From the NCBI RefSeq assembly GCF_000420025.1, contig NZ_ATUD01000001.1, positions 434,001 through 498,000 on the forward strand: a stretch of 64,000 bases of DNA. The letters are read 5' to 3'. The notes below the pieces were generated by a model. That model searched no databases and was not told the origin of the DNA. It was given only the letters and a program-made list of their open reading frames with translations. Positions 55,813 to 64,000 of this stretch are shown piece after piece. Made by a program: the position numbers and the translations under genes. The DNA is from Patulibacter americanus DSM 16676 (GTDB taxonomy: Bacteria > Actinomycetota > Thermoleophilia > Solirubrobacterales > Solirubrobacteraceae). The number at the start of each line of letters is the position of its first letter. Position 1 is the first letter of the stretch.

Positions 55813-56516
55813 CATCCCGCCTCGGCCGCTCCGCGCTCCCGCTCGCGGTCCGAGGCGCCGCGTCGCCGCCAGCGCCGAGCCCGCGCCTCCGTCGTCGGCC
55901 GGGTCGCCAGGCCGCGGTAGACGGCCAGCAGGCGCAGGCCGACGGTGAGCACGATCGCGATGGCGATCGCCGCGACGCCGCTGCCCCAGATGCGGTCGAC
56001 CGCGACGTAGGACGCGCTCCCCGCCGCGGCCGCCAGCCCGTAGATCGGTCCCGGACCGAAGATGTAGGGCCGCTGGCCGCTGAGGACGTCGCAGAGCACG
56101 CCGCCCGCGGTGGCCGCGATCACGCCGACGGCCGCCCCGGCGACCGGGCCGACGCCCGCCTCGATCCCCTTCGACGCGCCGACGACGGCGAACAGCCCGA
56201 GCGCGATGGCGTCGAAGACGTCCAGCACGTCGTCGAGCCGGCGGGCCTGCGGGTGCGCGACGACCATCACCGCAGCCGTGGCGATCGCCATCGGCAGGTA
56301 GTAGGAGCTGGTCAGCGCGATCGGCGGCGTCTGCCCGATCAGCAGGTCGCGGACCACGCCGCCGCCGAGGCCGCCGGTCACGCCCAGACCGAGCACGCCC
56401 GTGACGTCGAGGTCGCGGCGGACGGCCACGAGCGCGCCGAAGACCGTGCCGACGGCCACGGCGGCGAGGTCGAGCCACAGCGGGACGGCGACGGTCGTCG
56501 CGAGCAGGGCGGTCAT
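55812..56516 (-). CDS. Trimeric intracellular cation channel (TRIC)/UPF0126 family membrane protein
   Basis: 234 residues with seven predicted helices arranged as two similar halves. Each half has the glycine-rich family signature: GLGVTGGLGGGVVRDLLIGQTPP and VIAATAGGVLCDVLSGQRPYI. Prokaryotic TRIC proteins conduct potassium or other cations. Start ATG at 56514-56516. A 36-base repeat array lies just upstream. Confidence 0.9.
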   Translation of the reverse strand: MTALLATTVAVPLWLDLAAVAVGTVFGALVAVRRDLDVTGVLGLGVTGGLGGGVVRDLLIGQTPPIALTSSYYLPMAIATAAVMVVAHPQARRLDDVLDVFDAIALGLFAVVGASKGIEAGVGPVAGAAVGVIAATAGGVLCDVLSGQRPYIFGPGPIYGLAAAAGSASYVAVDRIWGSGVAAIAIAIVLTVGLRLLAVYRGLATRPTTEARARRWRRRGASDRERERGAAEAG

Positions 56517-56530
56517 CGCCGTGGTCGGCC

Positions 56531-57576
<1,046 letters not shown>

Positions 57577-58227
57577 CTACGCGAGCCCGAGCCGCTCCGG
57601 CAGGGTCGCCACGGGCGGCTCGAGGAACGCGAGGCCGGCGGCGGCCGCGCCGTCGCGGTCGACGTCCTCGTCGCCCAGGTGCGCGACCTGCGCGGCCGGG
57701 AGGCCCAGGATCTCGAGCGCGGGGACGAAGATCCGCGGGTCCGGCTTGGCCACGCCCACGCCGCCCGAGGTGACGACGCCCGCGAAGTACCTCGCGAGCC
57801 CGAGTGGCTCGAGGTGGGCGGGCAGCCCCCAGTCCCAGTTCGACACGACGACGGCGGGGATCCCGGCGGCTCGCACCACCTCGAGCGCGTCGACCACCCC
57901 GGGGAGGACGCGGAAGGCGAGGCACGCGAGGAAGCCGTCCACGAACGCGTCGTCCACCGCGGTACCCAGTGCGAGCTCGTCCGCCACGAGCCGGGCGCAC
58001 GTCTCCTGCAGCGCCCGCATCTGCGCGGCGTCCCGCGCCCCGGCGTGGTGGGCGCGGTAGTAGGTGATCTCCGCCTTCAGCGCCGCCTTGAGCGCCGCGG
58101 GCTCGCGCGGCTCCCCGCGCCCCGCGACAAGCCGACCCAGGGCGGGCACGGGATCGTCCAGCGTGACGAGGCAGCCCATGGCGTCGATGGTGAGCCCGCG
58201 GATCTCGCGGCCGTCGAGGGTCGGCAC
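57577..58227 (-). CDS. HAD-superfamily hydrolase
   Basis: 216 residues from a GTG. The HAD motif I is TIDAMGCLVTL (nucleophilic Asp), motif II is VVVSNWD, motif III is VAKPDPRIF, and motif IV is HLGDEDVDRDGAAAAG. It matches the subgroup of phosphatases of the REG-2/HAD-IA type. The substrate is unknown. It lies 84 bases upstream of thiG in the same direction, so a shared transcript is possible. Confidence 0.87.
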   Translation of the reverse strand: MPTLDGREIRGLTIDAMGCLVTLDDPVPALGRLVAGRGEPREPAALKAALKAEITYYRAHHAGARDAAQMRALQETCARLVADELALGTAVDDAFVDGFLACLAFRVLPGVVDALEVVRAAGIPAVVVSNWDWGLPAHLEPLGLARYFAGVVTSGGVGVAKPDPRIFVPALEILGLPAAQVAHLGDEDVDRDGAAAAGLAFLEPPVATLPERLGLA

Positions 58228-58590
58228 GGGCCCATGGTGGCGGACGGGTCGGCGGGCGGGCCGTCCCGGGACCGCACGGGCCATGCCGCAGCCGAAGCGC
58301 ACACGCGTTGCGGCGGTATGTCCTGAGAGACATGGACTATGTCCCTGAGACATACCGCCCAGAAGCGTGTGCGCTTCGGGCGCAGAGACCTACGCGACGC
58401 GAGCTTCGCGACCGGTTCGAGCGCAGCGGCTGGCACGACGGCGTCTGACACCCGTCCCGTCGGGCATCCTGGGAGGCGCCGCGGCCCTCACCGTGGCGGC
58501 CCGTCCGGCCAGGACGGCAACCCTGCGGGCTGCGGACCACGTTCTCGCCCGCAGCGCGCCTCGGCCCTCACCCGCACCACCCCTCACGCC
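58228..58590. other. Divergent intergenic region carrying palindromic element copy 2
   Basis: 363 bases between the HAD gene and the decarboxylase gene. The palindromic element occupies 58291-58380. The rest (58381-58590) is GC-rich with a short CGCGAG-CTT-CGCG stem near 58399 and no supported ORF. Confidence 0.7.
58291..58380. repeat. ATGTC/GACAT palindromic element, copy 2, nested inverted repeats
   Basis: Outer arms CCGAAGCGCACACGC (58292-58306) and GCGTGTGCGCTTCGG (58365-58379) pair over 15 bases. Middle arms GGCGGTATGTC (58312-58322) and GACATACCGCC (58349-58359) pair over 11. Inner half-sites are GACAT (58329) and ATGTC (58339). The core resembles copy 1 at 30063-30135. Confidence 0.85.
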
Positions 58591-60108
58591 ATGACCGACT
58601 CCCCGCCCGCCGATCCGCAGCCCGTCGCCCCCTACCTCGATGCCGTCGTCGCCTACGGGCTGCGCGGCCCGTCGCGGTTCCACGTCCCCGGCCACAAGGG
58701 CGGGAGCGGCGCCGATCCCGCGCTGCGGTACGGCATCGGGGAGCGGGCGCTGGCGCTCGACATCCCGCAGGACATCCACGGCGTCGACGCCGGCCCCTCC
58801 CCCACGCCGTACGAGCGGGCGGAGACGCTGGCCGCCGAGGCCCACGGCGCCGCGCGCACGTTCTTCCTCACGAACGGCGCCACGCAGGGCAACCACGCGC
58901 TGACGCTCGCGCTCGCGCCGCAGGGCGCGCACGTCGTGGTGCAGCGCAACTCGCACGCGTCCATCGTCGACGGCCTGGTGCTCTCGGGCGGCACGCCGAG
59001 CTTCGTCGCCCCGGAGTACGACGAGGATCTCGGCATGGCGCTGGCGGTGCACCCGCACGCGCTGCGAGCCGCGCTGGCCGCGACGCCCGACGCCGCCGCG
59101 GCGTTCGTCGTCTCCCCCACCTACTACGGCATCGCGGCCGACGTGACCGCACTGGCCGAGGTCGCCCACGAGGCCGGGGTCCCGCTGGTCGTCGACCAGT
59201 CGTGGGGCCCGCACTTCGGGTTCCACCCGGGGGTCCCCGAGAGCGCGCTGCGCCTGGGCGCCGACGCCGTCCTGACCAGCACCCACAAGATCGCCGGCTC
59301 GCTCACCCAGAGCGCGATGCTCCACATCGCCGACACGGGGCGGGTGTCCGTCGCCGACGTCGCGCGCACGCTGCGCCTGCTGCGCTCGACCTCGCCGTCG
59401 TCGCTGCTGATGGGCTCGCTCGACGCCGCGCGCCGCCAGATCGCCGTGCACGGCGAGGCGCTCCTGCACGAGACGATCGCCTCCATCGCCACGCTGCACG
59501 CGAAGATCCGCCGCACGCAGGGGCTCGACGTCCTCGACGGCGACGTGCGGGACATGCCCAGCGTCGGCGGCTGGGACCCGTTGCGGGTCGTGGTCGACGT
59601 CCGAGGCATCGGCCGCACGGGCTACGACGTCGCCGACGCGCTGCGTCAGCGCTACGACGTCAACGTCGAGCTCGCCACCCACGCGGTCGTCGTGCTGCTG
59701 ATCGGCATGGGCGAGGACCCCGTCGCGCTCGAGCGGATCGGCGGCGACCTCGACGAGATCGCCGCCCGCCTGCGCCGCCCCGCCGGCGAGGGCGAGACGC
59801 TGCAGGCCCCGCGCGTGCCCGACGCGGAGCCCGTCGTGCCGCCGCGCGACGCGTTCCTCGGCCGCGGTGAGACCGTCGACGCCGACCAGGCCGCCCGCGA
59901 GGGCCGGATCGCCGCGGAGTCCATCGCCGGCTACCCGCCCGGGATCCCCGCGCTGCTGCCCGGCGAGCGGGTCACGGAGCCGATCGTGGCGTACCTGCGT
60001 GCGCTCGTCGACGCGGGCGCCCGCCTGCACGGCGCGGCCGACCCGGAGCTGCGCACGATCCGGGTCCTGCCGGCCGGATTCGACACGGGGGATAGCCTGC
60101 GGGCATGA
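58591..60108 (+). CDS. Orn/Lys/Arg-type PLP-dependent decarboxylase
   Basis: 505 residues from the ATG at 58591. Fold-type I decarboxylase: PSRFHVPGHKGGSGAD at the N-terminus, FFLTNGATQGNHA, PTYYGIAADVTALAEVAHEAG, VDQSWGPHFGFHP, and PLP lysine in TSTHKIAGSLTQSAML. The C-terminal domain ends with VTEPIVAYLRALVDAGA. The substrate (arginine, lysine or ornithine) cannot be read off. The polyamine pathway is likely. Its stop overlaps the M48 peptidase start (ATGA). Confidence 0.9.
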   Translation: MTDSPPADPQPVAPYLDAVVAYGLRGPSRFHVPGHKGGSGADPALRYGIGERALALDIPQDIHGVDAGPSPTPYERAETLAAEAHGAARTFFLTNGATQGNHALTLALAPQGAHVVVQRNSHASIVDGLVLSGGTPSFVAPEYDEDLGMALAVHPHALRAALAATPDAAAAFVVSPTYYGIAADVTALAEVAHEAGVPLVVDQSWGPHFGFHPGVPESALRLGADAVLTSTHKIAGSLTQSAMLHIADTGRVSVADVARTLRLLRSTSPSSLLMGSLDAARRQIAVHGEALLHETIASIATLHAKIRRTQGLDVLDGDVRDMPSVGGWDPLRVVVDVRGIGRTGYDVADALRQRYDVNVELATHAVVVLLIGMGEDPVALERIGGDLDEIAARLRRPAGEGETLQAPRVPDAEPVVPPRDAFLGRGETVDADQAAREGRIAAESIAGYPPGIPALLPGERVTEPIVAYLRALVDAGARLHGAADPELRTIRVLPAGFDTGDSLRA

Positions 60109-61100
60109 GCGACGACCTCCCCGTCCTCGGCTACCGGCTGAAGCAGATCGACGAGCGGGTGCTGCGGCACCCCGCCGATCGCGCCGCGACCGCCGCGCTG
60201 AAGACCATCCCCGGCGTGAACACCGTCGCCCGCAAGCTCATCGAGCTGGGCTACGAGCGGGCGCTGCGCCAGAGCCTGCTGGCCTCCTCCGTGCGGCTCT
60301 CGCTGCACCAGCTGCCCGAGGTCTACGACCGGCACCGCAGCGCGTACACGATCCTCGACATCCCGAAGACGCCCGAGCTGTACCTCGCCGCGTTCCCGGT
60401 GGCCAACGCGTCGACGATCGGCTCGCAGGACCCGCTCGTGCTCGTCAACTCGAGCCTGCTGGACCAGCTCGACGCGGACCAGCAGCGGGTCGTCTTCGCC
60501 CACGAGGCCGCGCACGTGCTGAGCGACCACGTCCTCTACGGCACCGTCCTGCAGATCCTGCTGAACATGGGCGGTGGCATGCTCGGCCGCACGCTGCCGA
60601 CCGCGCTCCCCCTGATGGCGGTGCAGAACGCGCTGCTCGAGTGGTCCCGCGCCGCCGAGCTGACGTGCGACCGGATCGCGGCGCTCGTCGTCCGCGACCC
60701 GCTGCTCGTGTGCCGCACGCTGATGTCGATCTCGGCCGGCACGGCCGCCAGCCGGCTCGACCTGGGCGCGTTCCTGGCCCAGGCCGACGACTACGGGAAG
60801 GCCAGCCGCAGCCTGCCGGGCCGCTGGACCCGCATGAACCTCGAGATGAGCACGACGCACCCGCTCTCCGTGCGCCGCGCCCACGAGCTGATGGACTGGG
60901 TCAAGGGCGGCGACTACGAGCGCATCCGCGACGGCGAGTACCCGCGCCGCGGCGAGGAGGACCCGGACGTGAAGGCCGAGGCCAAGGCCGCCGCCGAGCA
61001 CTACAAGGAGCGCTTCCAGGGCGCGTTCAAGGACGTCGTCGGCCAGGCCGAGGACGCCACGAAGAGCGTCTCGGACTGGCTCCAGAAGAACCTGGGCTGA
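60105..61100 (+). CDS. M48-family zinc metallopeptidase
   Basis: 331 residues. The zinc site is VFAHEAAHVLSDHVLYG (HExxH) with the third ligand Glu in SRAAELTCDRIAALV, the standard M48 spacing. A moderately hydrophobic stretch follows the zinc helix (VLQILLNMGGGMLG), but no clear membrane anchor exists. The C-terminal 60 residues are charged and helical. It is co-translated with the decarboxylase by an ATGA overlap. Confidence 0.88.
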   Translation: MSDDLPVLGYRLKQIDERVLRHPADRAATAALKTIPGVNTVARKLIELGYERALRQSLLASSVRLSLHQLPEVYDRHRSAYTILDIPKTPELYLAAFPVANASTIGSQDPLVLVNSSLLDQLDADQQRVVFAHEAAHVLSDHVLYGTVLQILLNMGGGMLGRTLPTALPLMAVQNALLEWSRAAELTCDRIAALVVRDPLLVCRTLMSISAGTAASRLDLGAFLAQADDYGKASRSLPGRWTRMNLEMSTTHPLSVRRAHELMDWVKGGDYERIRDGEYPRRGEEDPDVKAEAKAAAEHYKERFQGAFKDVVGQAEDATKSVSDWLQKNLG

Positions 61101-61132
61101 GCCGCCGGCGGCCCGCGCGGGACGCCCCCGGG

Positions 61133-61342
61133 TCAGCCGCCCTGCATGGCGGTGAGCACCTCGACGTGCTCGCCGGCCTGCAGCGTGCGGGACGACCAGG
61201 CCCCGCGCGGGACGACCTCGCCCCCGATCGCGACGGCCACGCCGCGGCCGTCCTCGGGCAGGCCGAGGTCGGCCACGAGGCCGATCACCGTGCTCCCCGC
61301 CGCGGGGCGCTCCTCGCCGTTCACCGTCACCAGCTCAGCCAT
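61133..61342 (-). CDS. thiS: Sulfur carrier protein ThiS
   Basis: 69 residues with a beta-grasp pattern and the required C-terminal Gly-Gly (LTAMQGG), which is adenylated and thiocarboxylated to feed sulfur to ThiG. The opening MAELVTVNGEERPAA is typical. It overlaps the 3' end of thiO by 16 bases. Confidence 0.95.
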   Translation of the reverse strand: MAELVTVNGEERPAAGSTVIGLVADLGLPEDGRGVAVAIGGEVVPRGAWSSRTLQAGEHVEVLTAMQGG

Positions 61343-62598
61343 GGGGGGTCTCCGTCGTCGTGTTCGTTCGTCGTGCGGGTGAACCGCGCCGGGTCCACCA
61401 GGGTTGCGAGATCGTCGCGCGGGGCGTCCGCCCCGGTCAGCGCGTCCGCCCTGACCGTCGCATCGGTCCCGACCGTCGTGTCGGCCCCGGTCAGCGCGTC
61501 CGCCAGCAGTGCGCCCGTCAGCGACGCGAGCAGCACGCCGTTGCGGTGGTGGCCCGTCGCCCACCACAGGCCCCCGACCCCGGGGGCGGCGCCGATCGCC
61601 GGCAGCCCGTCCGGGGTCGTCGGGCGCAGGCCCGCCAGGGTCTCCTCCACCGCCAGGTCGAGCAGCCCGGGCACGAGCTCCGCGCCGTCGCGCAGCAGGT
61701 CGTGGAGCGCCCACGCCGTGACCTGGGTGTCGAAGCCCTGCTCCTCCGTCGTCGCGCCCAGGACGTAGCGGCCGTCGTCCCGCGGGACGACGTAGCCCGT
61801 GCCGAACCGCAGCACGCGTTCGACCAGCCCGGGACCCGACGGGTCGCGCAGCACGAGGAGCTGCCCCTTCACCGGCCGCACCGGCACGCGTGCCGCCGCC
61901 GGCAGGCCCTCGAGGCCCCAGGCGCCCGTCGCCAGCACCACCTCGCCGGCGCGGAGCTCGGTGCCGTCGGCGAGGCCGACGCCCGTCGCCCGGGAGCCCG
62001 AGCCGATCGCGTCCCCGCCGTCGAGGGTCACGCGCGCCACGTCCCCGACCGTCGTCGCGACACCCGCAGCGCCGAGCGCGGCCACGAGCGCCTCGACGAC
62101 CCGCCGGGGGTCGACCGCCGCGTCGCCGGGGACGGACAGCGCGCCGCGCAGGGTGGGCGCGAGAGCGGGCTCGAGCCGGCGCGCCGCGGACGGCAGCAGG
62201 CGTTCGACCGCGACGCCGAAGCCGGTACAGACGCGGGCGAAGCGGTCGAGCGCCTCGGCCTCGTCGCGGTCGCGCGCCAGCGCGAGCGTGCCGCGGCGGT
62301 GCAGCGGGACGGCGATCCCGGAGGCGTCCTCCAGACCCGCGGCGAAGGCCGGCCAGCGCTCCACGGCGGCGGTGCCGAGCAGCAGGTGATCGGGGTCGTC
62401 GGGCTCGGCCTCGGTGACGGGCGCGAGCATCCCGGCGGCGACGCGGCTCGTCGCCTGCCCCGGCGTGGCGCGGTCGACGATCCGCACCGTCGCCCCGCGG
62501 CGGACGAGCTCCCACGCCACGGGCAGTCCGGCGAGGCCGGCGCCCACCACGAGCACGTCGGGGGCGGGGTCGGATGCGGGGGCGGGCGGAGAGGTCAC
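61327..62598 (-). CDS. thiO: Glycine oxidase ThiO
   Basis: 423 residues from the GTG at 62596-62598 (an in-frame GTG at 62619 would add seven residues but falls inside the riboswitch-like leader). FAD-dependent, with DVLVVGAGLAGLPVAWELVRRG and the C-terminal GLRPTTPDGLPAIG and GHHRNGVLLA. It oxidises glycine to dehydroglycine for ThiG. The last 50 residues carry a duplicated ALTGAD block from a 20-base DNA repeat (61431-61450 and 61485-61504) and look like a recent extension. Confidence 0.93.
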   Translation of the reverse strand: MTSPPAPASDPAPDVLVVGAGLAGLPVAWELVRRGATVRIVDRATPGQATSRVAAGMLAPVTEAEPDDPDHLLLGTAAVERWPAFAAGLEDASGIAVPLHRRGTLALARDRDEAEALDRFARVCTGFGVAVERLLPSAARRLEPALAPTLRGALSVPGDAAVDPRRVVEALVAALGAAGVATTVGDVARVTLDGGDAIGSGSRATGVGLADGTELRAGEVVLATGAWGLEGLPAAARVPVRPVKGQLLVLRDPSGPGLVERVLRFGTGYVVPRDDGRYVLGATTEEQGFDTQVTAWALHDLLRDGAELVPGLLDLAVEETLAGLRPTTPDGLPAIGAAPGVGGLWWATGHHRNGVLLASLTGALLADALTGADTTVGTDATVRADALTGADAPRDDLATLVDPARFTRTTNEHDDGDPPWLSW

Positions 62599-62604
62599 GG
62601 GCGT

Positions 62605-62690
62605 CTGGCGCCCCGGCACGACCCGGGGGCTCGTCGGCGGTCGGGGACGACGGTCCCCCTCTCAACCCCCTCCGGGGCTCCCGCGGCTCA
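62605..62690 (-). promoter_or_regulatory. TPP-riboswitch-like leader upstream of thiO, degenerate
   Basis: On the reverse strand the segment reads CGGGAGCCCCGGAGGGGGTT followed by GAGAGGGG, then a P3-like stem (GGGGACCGTCGTCCCC), GACCG, and CCCGGGTCGTGCCGGGGCG. These match the order and pairing of actinobacterial THI boxes (GGGAGCCC..GGGCUGAGAGGG..GACCG..CCGGGU.AUGCCGGCG). The highly conserved CUGAU pyrophosphate-contact segment is replaced. So it may have altered binding or have decayed. Confidence 0.5.
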
Positions 62691-62716
62691 CGGCCCATCC
62701 TAGCTCGCGACCGCGT

Positions 62717-63127
62717 TCAGGCCTCCCGACGCGGGGCGCCGTACTCGTCGTCCTCGACGTGCCGGCCCCAGGTGACCGGGCTGCCCGCGTCGTCGTGCTG
62801 CTGCAGCGCCACGTGCGCCATGAACCGGTTCGGGGCGGCGCCGTGCCAGTGGTTCTCGCCCGGCTCGAAGAACACGCGGTCGCCGGCGCGGAGCGTCTCG
62901 ACCTCGCCCCCCTCGCGCTGGCAGAGCCCGACGCCCTCGGTGACGAAGATCGTCTGCCCGTGGGGATGCGTGTGCCACGCCGTCCGTGCGCCCGGCGTGA
63001 AATGCACGAGCGCGGCGGCGAAGGTCGAGGTCGCCTCCGGCGCGGCGACGCCGTCGATGTAGACGTCGCCGGTGAACCAGTCGGCCGGACCCTTCTGGGT
63101 GTCGACGGTGGTGCGGGTGATCTTCAT
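62717..63127 (-). CDS. Cupin-domain protein
   Basis: 136 residues. Metal ligands of the cupin barrel are seen in AWHTHPHGQTIFVTEG (His-His-Gln) and FFEPGENHWHGA (His). The sequence type is close to (R)-mandelonitrile-lyase/carboxymuconolactone-associated cupins. The substrate is unknown. It is divergent from thiE, 39 bases apart, and ends 98 bases before the thiO leader region. Confidence 0.85.
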   Translation of the reverse strand: MKITRTTVDTQKGPADWFTGDVYIDGVAAPEATSTFAAALVHFTPGARTAWHTHPHGQTIFVTEGVGLCQREGGEVETLRAGDRVFFEPGENHWHGAAPNRFMAHVALQQHDDAGSPVTWGRHVEDDEYGAPRREA

Positions 63128-63166
63128 GGTGCTCTCCGTGGTCGGTTTCCAGGACACTGCCCGACC

Positions 63167-63910
63167 ATGACCCCCGAGGAGCGCCGCGCGCGGTTCGCCG
63201 CCGTCCACCTGTATCTCGTCGCGCCCCTGACGCCGCACGGGCGGACGCTGCTCGACGTGGCGACGCACGCGATCGCCGGCGGCGTCGACGCGCTGCAGGT
63301 GCGCGACAAGACCGCGACGGACGACGAACTCGTCACCGCGCTGCGGATCCTGCGCCCGCTGTGCGACCTGACGGGCACGCTGCTCGTGCTGAACGACCGC
63401 CCCGACCTGGCCGTGGCCGGCGGGGCCGACGCGGTGCACGTCGGCCAGGGCGACATGCCGGTCGAGGAGGCGCGGGCGATCGTGGGCGACGACCTGCTGA
63501 TCGGCCTGTCGACGCACACCGTCGAGCAGGTCGACCTCGCCCACGCCGGGGGGCCGACCGGCAACGTCCTCGCGATCCCCGACCACATCGGCGTCGGCCC
63601 GATCCACGCGACGCCGACGAAGGCCGAGGCCGCACCGATCGGTACGGCACTCGTGCAGCACGCCGCGGGTGCCCCGAGCCGCGACGACGTCCGAAGCGAT
63701 CCGGCCCGAGACGCTCGGGGTGGGGCCCGCACGCTCTCCACCGGCGGGCTCCCCTTCGTGGCCATCGGCGGGATCGACACCACCACGATCGGCGCGGTCC
63801 TCGACGCCGGCGCCCCGCGCGTCGCGGTCGTGCGCGCCATCGCCGACGCCGACGACCCCCGCGCCGCCGCCGCCCTCCTGCGGCATGCGGTCGACGCCCG
63901 CCGCCGCTGA
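63167..63910 (+). CDS. thiE: Thiamine-phosphate synthase ThiE
   Basis: 247 residues. TIM barrel that joins HMP-pyrophosphate to thiazole phosphate. Conserved parts: LYLVAPLTPHG, GGVDALQVRDKTATDDEL, VLNDRPDLAVAGGADAVHVGQ, DLLIGLSTHT, HIGVGPIHATPTKAEA, and VAIGGIDTTTIGAVLDAG. An insertion of about 30 residues before the last motif is longer than in most ThiE proteins. Its sequence is Arg/Asp/Ala-rich. Confidence 0.94.
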   Translation: MTPEERRARFAAVHLYLVAPLTPHGRTLLDVATHAIAGGVDALQVRDKTATDDELVTALRILRPLCDLTGTLLVLNDRPDLAVAGGADAVHVGQGDMPVEEARAIVGDDLLIGLSTHTVEQVDLAHAGGPTGNVLAIPDHIGVGPIHATPTKAEAAPIGTALVQHAAGAPSRDDVRSDPARDARGGARTLSTGGLPFVAIGGIDTTTIGAVLDAGAPRVAVVRAIADADDPRAAAALLRHAVDARRR

Positions 63911-64000
63911 GCCGCCGGGGGCACCCCCTGCCACGGTCCGGAGCCGCCCGCGGGGGCGGACGCGGGCGCCGGGGTCAGGCCATGCCCGTCCCCGCGCGCA
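63911..64000. other. Window end, no supported gene
   Basis: Ninety GC-rich bases after thiE. A reverse-strand frame ending RAGTGMA-stop at 63975 could be the 3' end of a leftward gene lying outside the window. Too short to support. Confidence 0.4.

Noticed and set aside
63975..64000. 3' end of a leftward gene (RAGTGMA-stop)
   Set aside because: Only 26 bases are visible, and no family can be tested.

Overview
The window is a very GC-rich, densely packed piece of an actinobacterial chromosome. The gene content fits the deep-branching Thermoleophilia / Solirubrobacterales (Patulibacter, Conexibacter and Solirubrobacter are the likely kinds of host). The supporting points are an HspR-type heat-shock operon, an inositol-phosphate synthase next to a CDP-alcohol phosphotransferase, many Tat-exported lipoproteins, a MoxR/DUF58/DUF4129 membrane cluster, and DUF6457/DUF6458 family proteins. 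The lineage is an inference from gene content, not a measured phylogeny. I see no rRNA or tRNA gene, no transposase, no prophage and no CRISPR array.

Layout. 0-3 kb: end of a DUF6457 gene, then clpB with an HspR-type operator. 3-8.5 kb: a complete branched-chain amino acid ABC operon (livK-H-M-G-F plus a small membrane protein), transcribed leftward and closed by a perfect 18-bp-arm terminator. 8.5-12 kb: an ECF sigma factor fused to its own zinc-finger/transmembrane anti-sigma-like region. It is followed by two matching ECF-like promoter motifs, a hairpin-rich non-coding stretch, a 23-residue leader ORF coupled to a DUF6458 gene, and a PAP2 phosphatase. 12-20 kb: RDD and SpoIIM genes, a TetR regulator, and the leftward operon membrane protein - DUF4129 - DUF4350 - MoxR - DUF58. 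20-25 kb: the dnaK-grpE-dnaJ-hspR operon with promoter and operator. 25-30 kb: gamma-glutamyltransferase, a LysR regulator, and a zinc-ribbon SDR.

30-46 kb is an envelope and inositol-lipid region: a cysteine-rich Tat lipoprotein facing a MauD-like/MauE-like redox pair, a GT39 membrane glycosyltransferase, a UbiA prenyltransferase of the DPPR-synthase type, a CDP-alcohol phosphotransferase (probable phosphatidylinositol-phosphate synthase), ino1, an exported propeller-like protein, a GT4-PHP fusion and PAP2 proteins. 46-57 kb is mixed: quinone oxidoreductase with a divergent MarR gene, RlmD-like methyltransferase, tandem Tat ferritin-like proteins, a probable stand-alone structured RNA, argF, an EEP nuclease, a cupredoxin, TetR, SnoaL-like and TRIC/UPF0126 proteins. 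56.6-64 kb carries thiamine genes (thiG, thiS, thiO, thiE, with a TPP-riboswitch-like leader before thiO). They are interrupted by a HAD phosphatase, an amino-acid decarboxylase and an M48 peptidase.

How the parts connect. HspR, made from the last gene of the dnaK operon, probably represses both dnaK and clpB through related inverted repeats. Ino1, the CDP-alcohol phosphotransferase and perhaps the GT4-PHP protein and PAP2 enzymes would form an inositol-phospholipid route. ThiO, ThiS and ThiG supply the thiazole half of thiamine, and ThiE joins it to the pyrimidine. Besides genes, the window holds several regular short repeats (23-bp x 8, 36-bp x 3, a 31/32-bp duplication) and a nested palindromic element present in two divergent promoter regions. 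These are the least explained sequences here.
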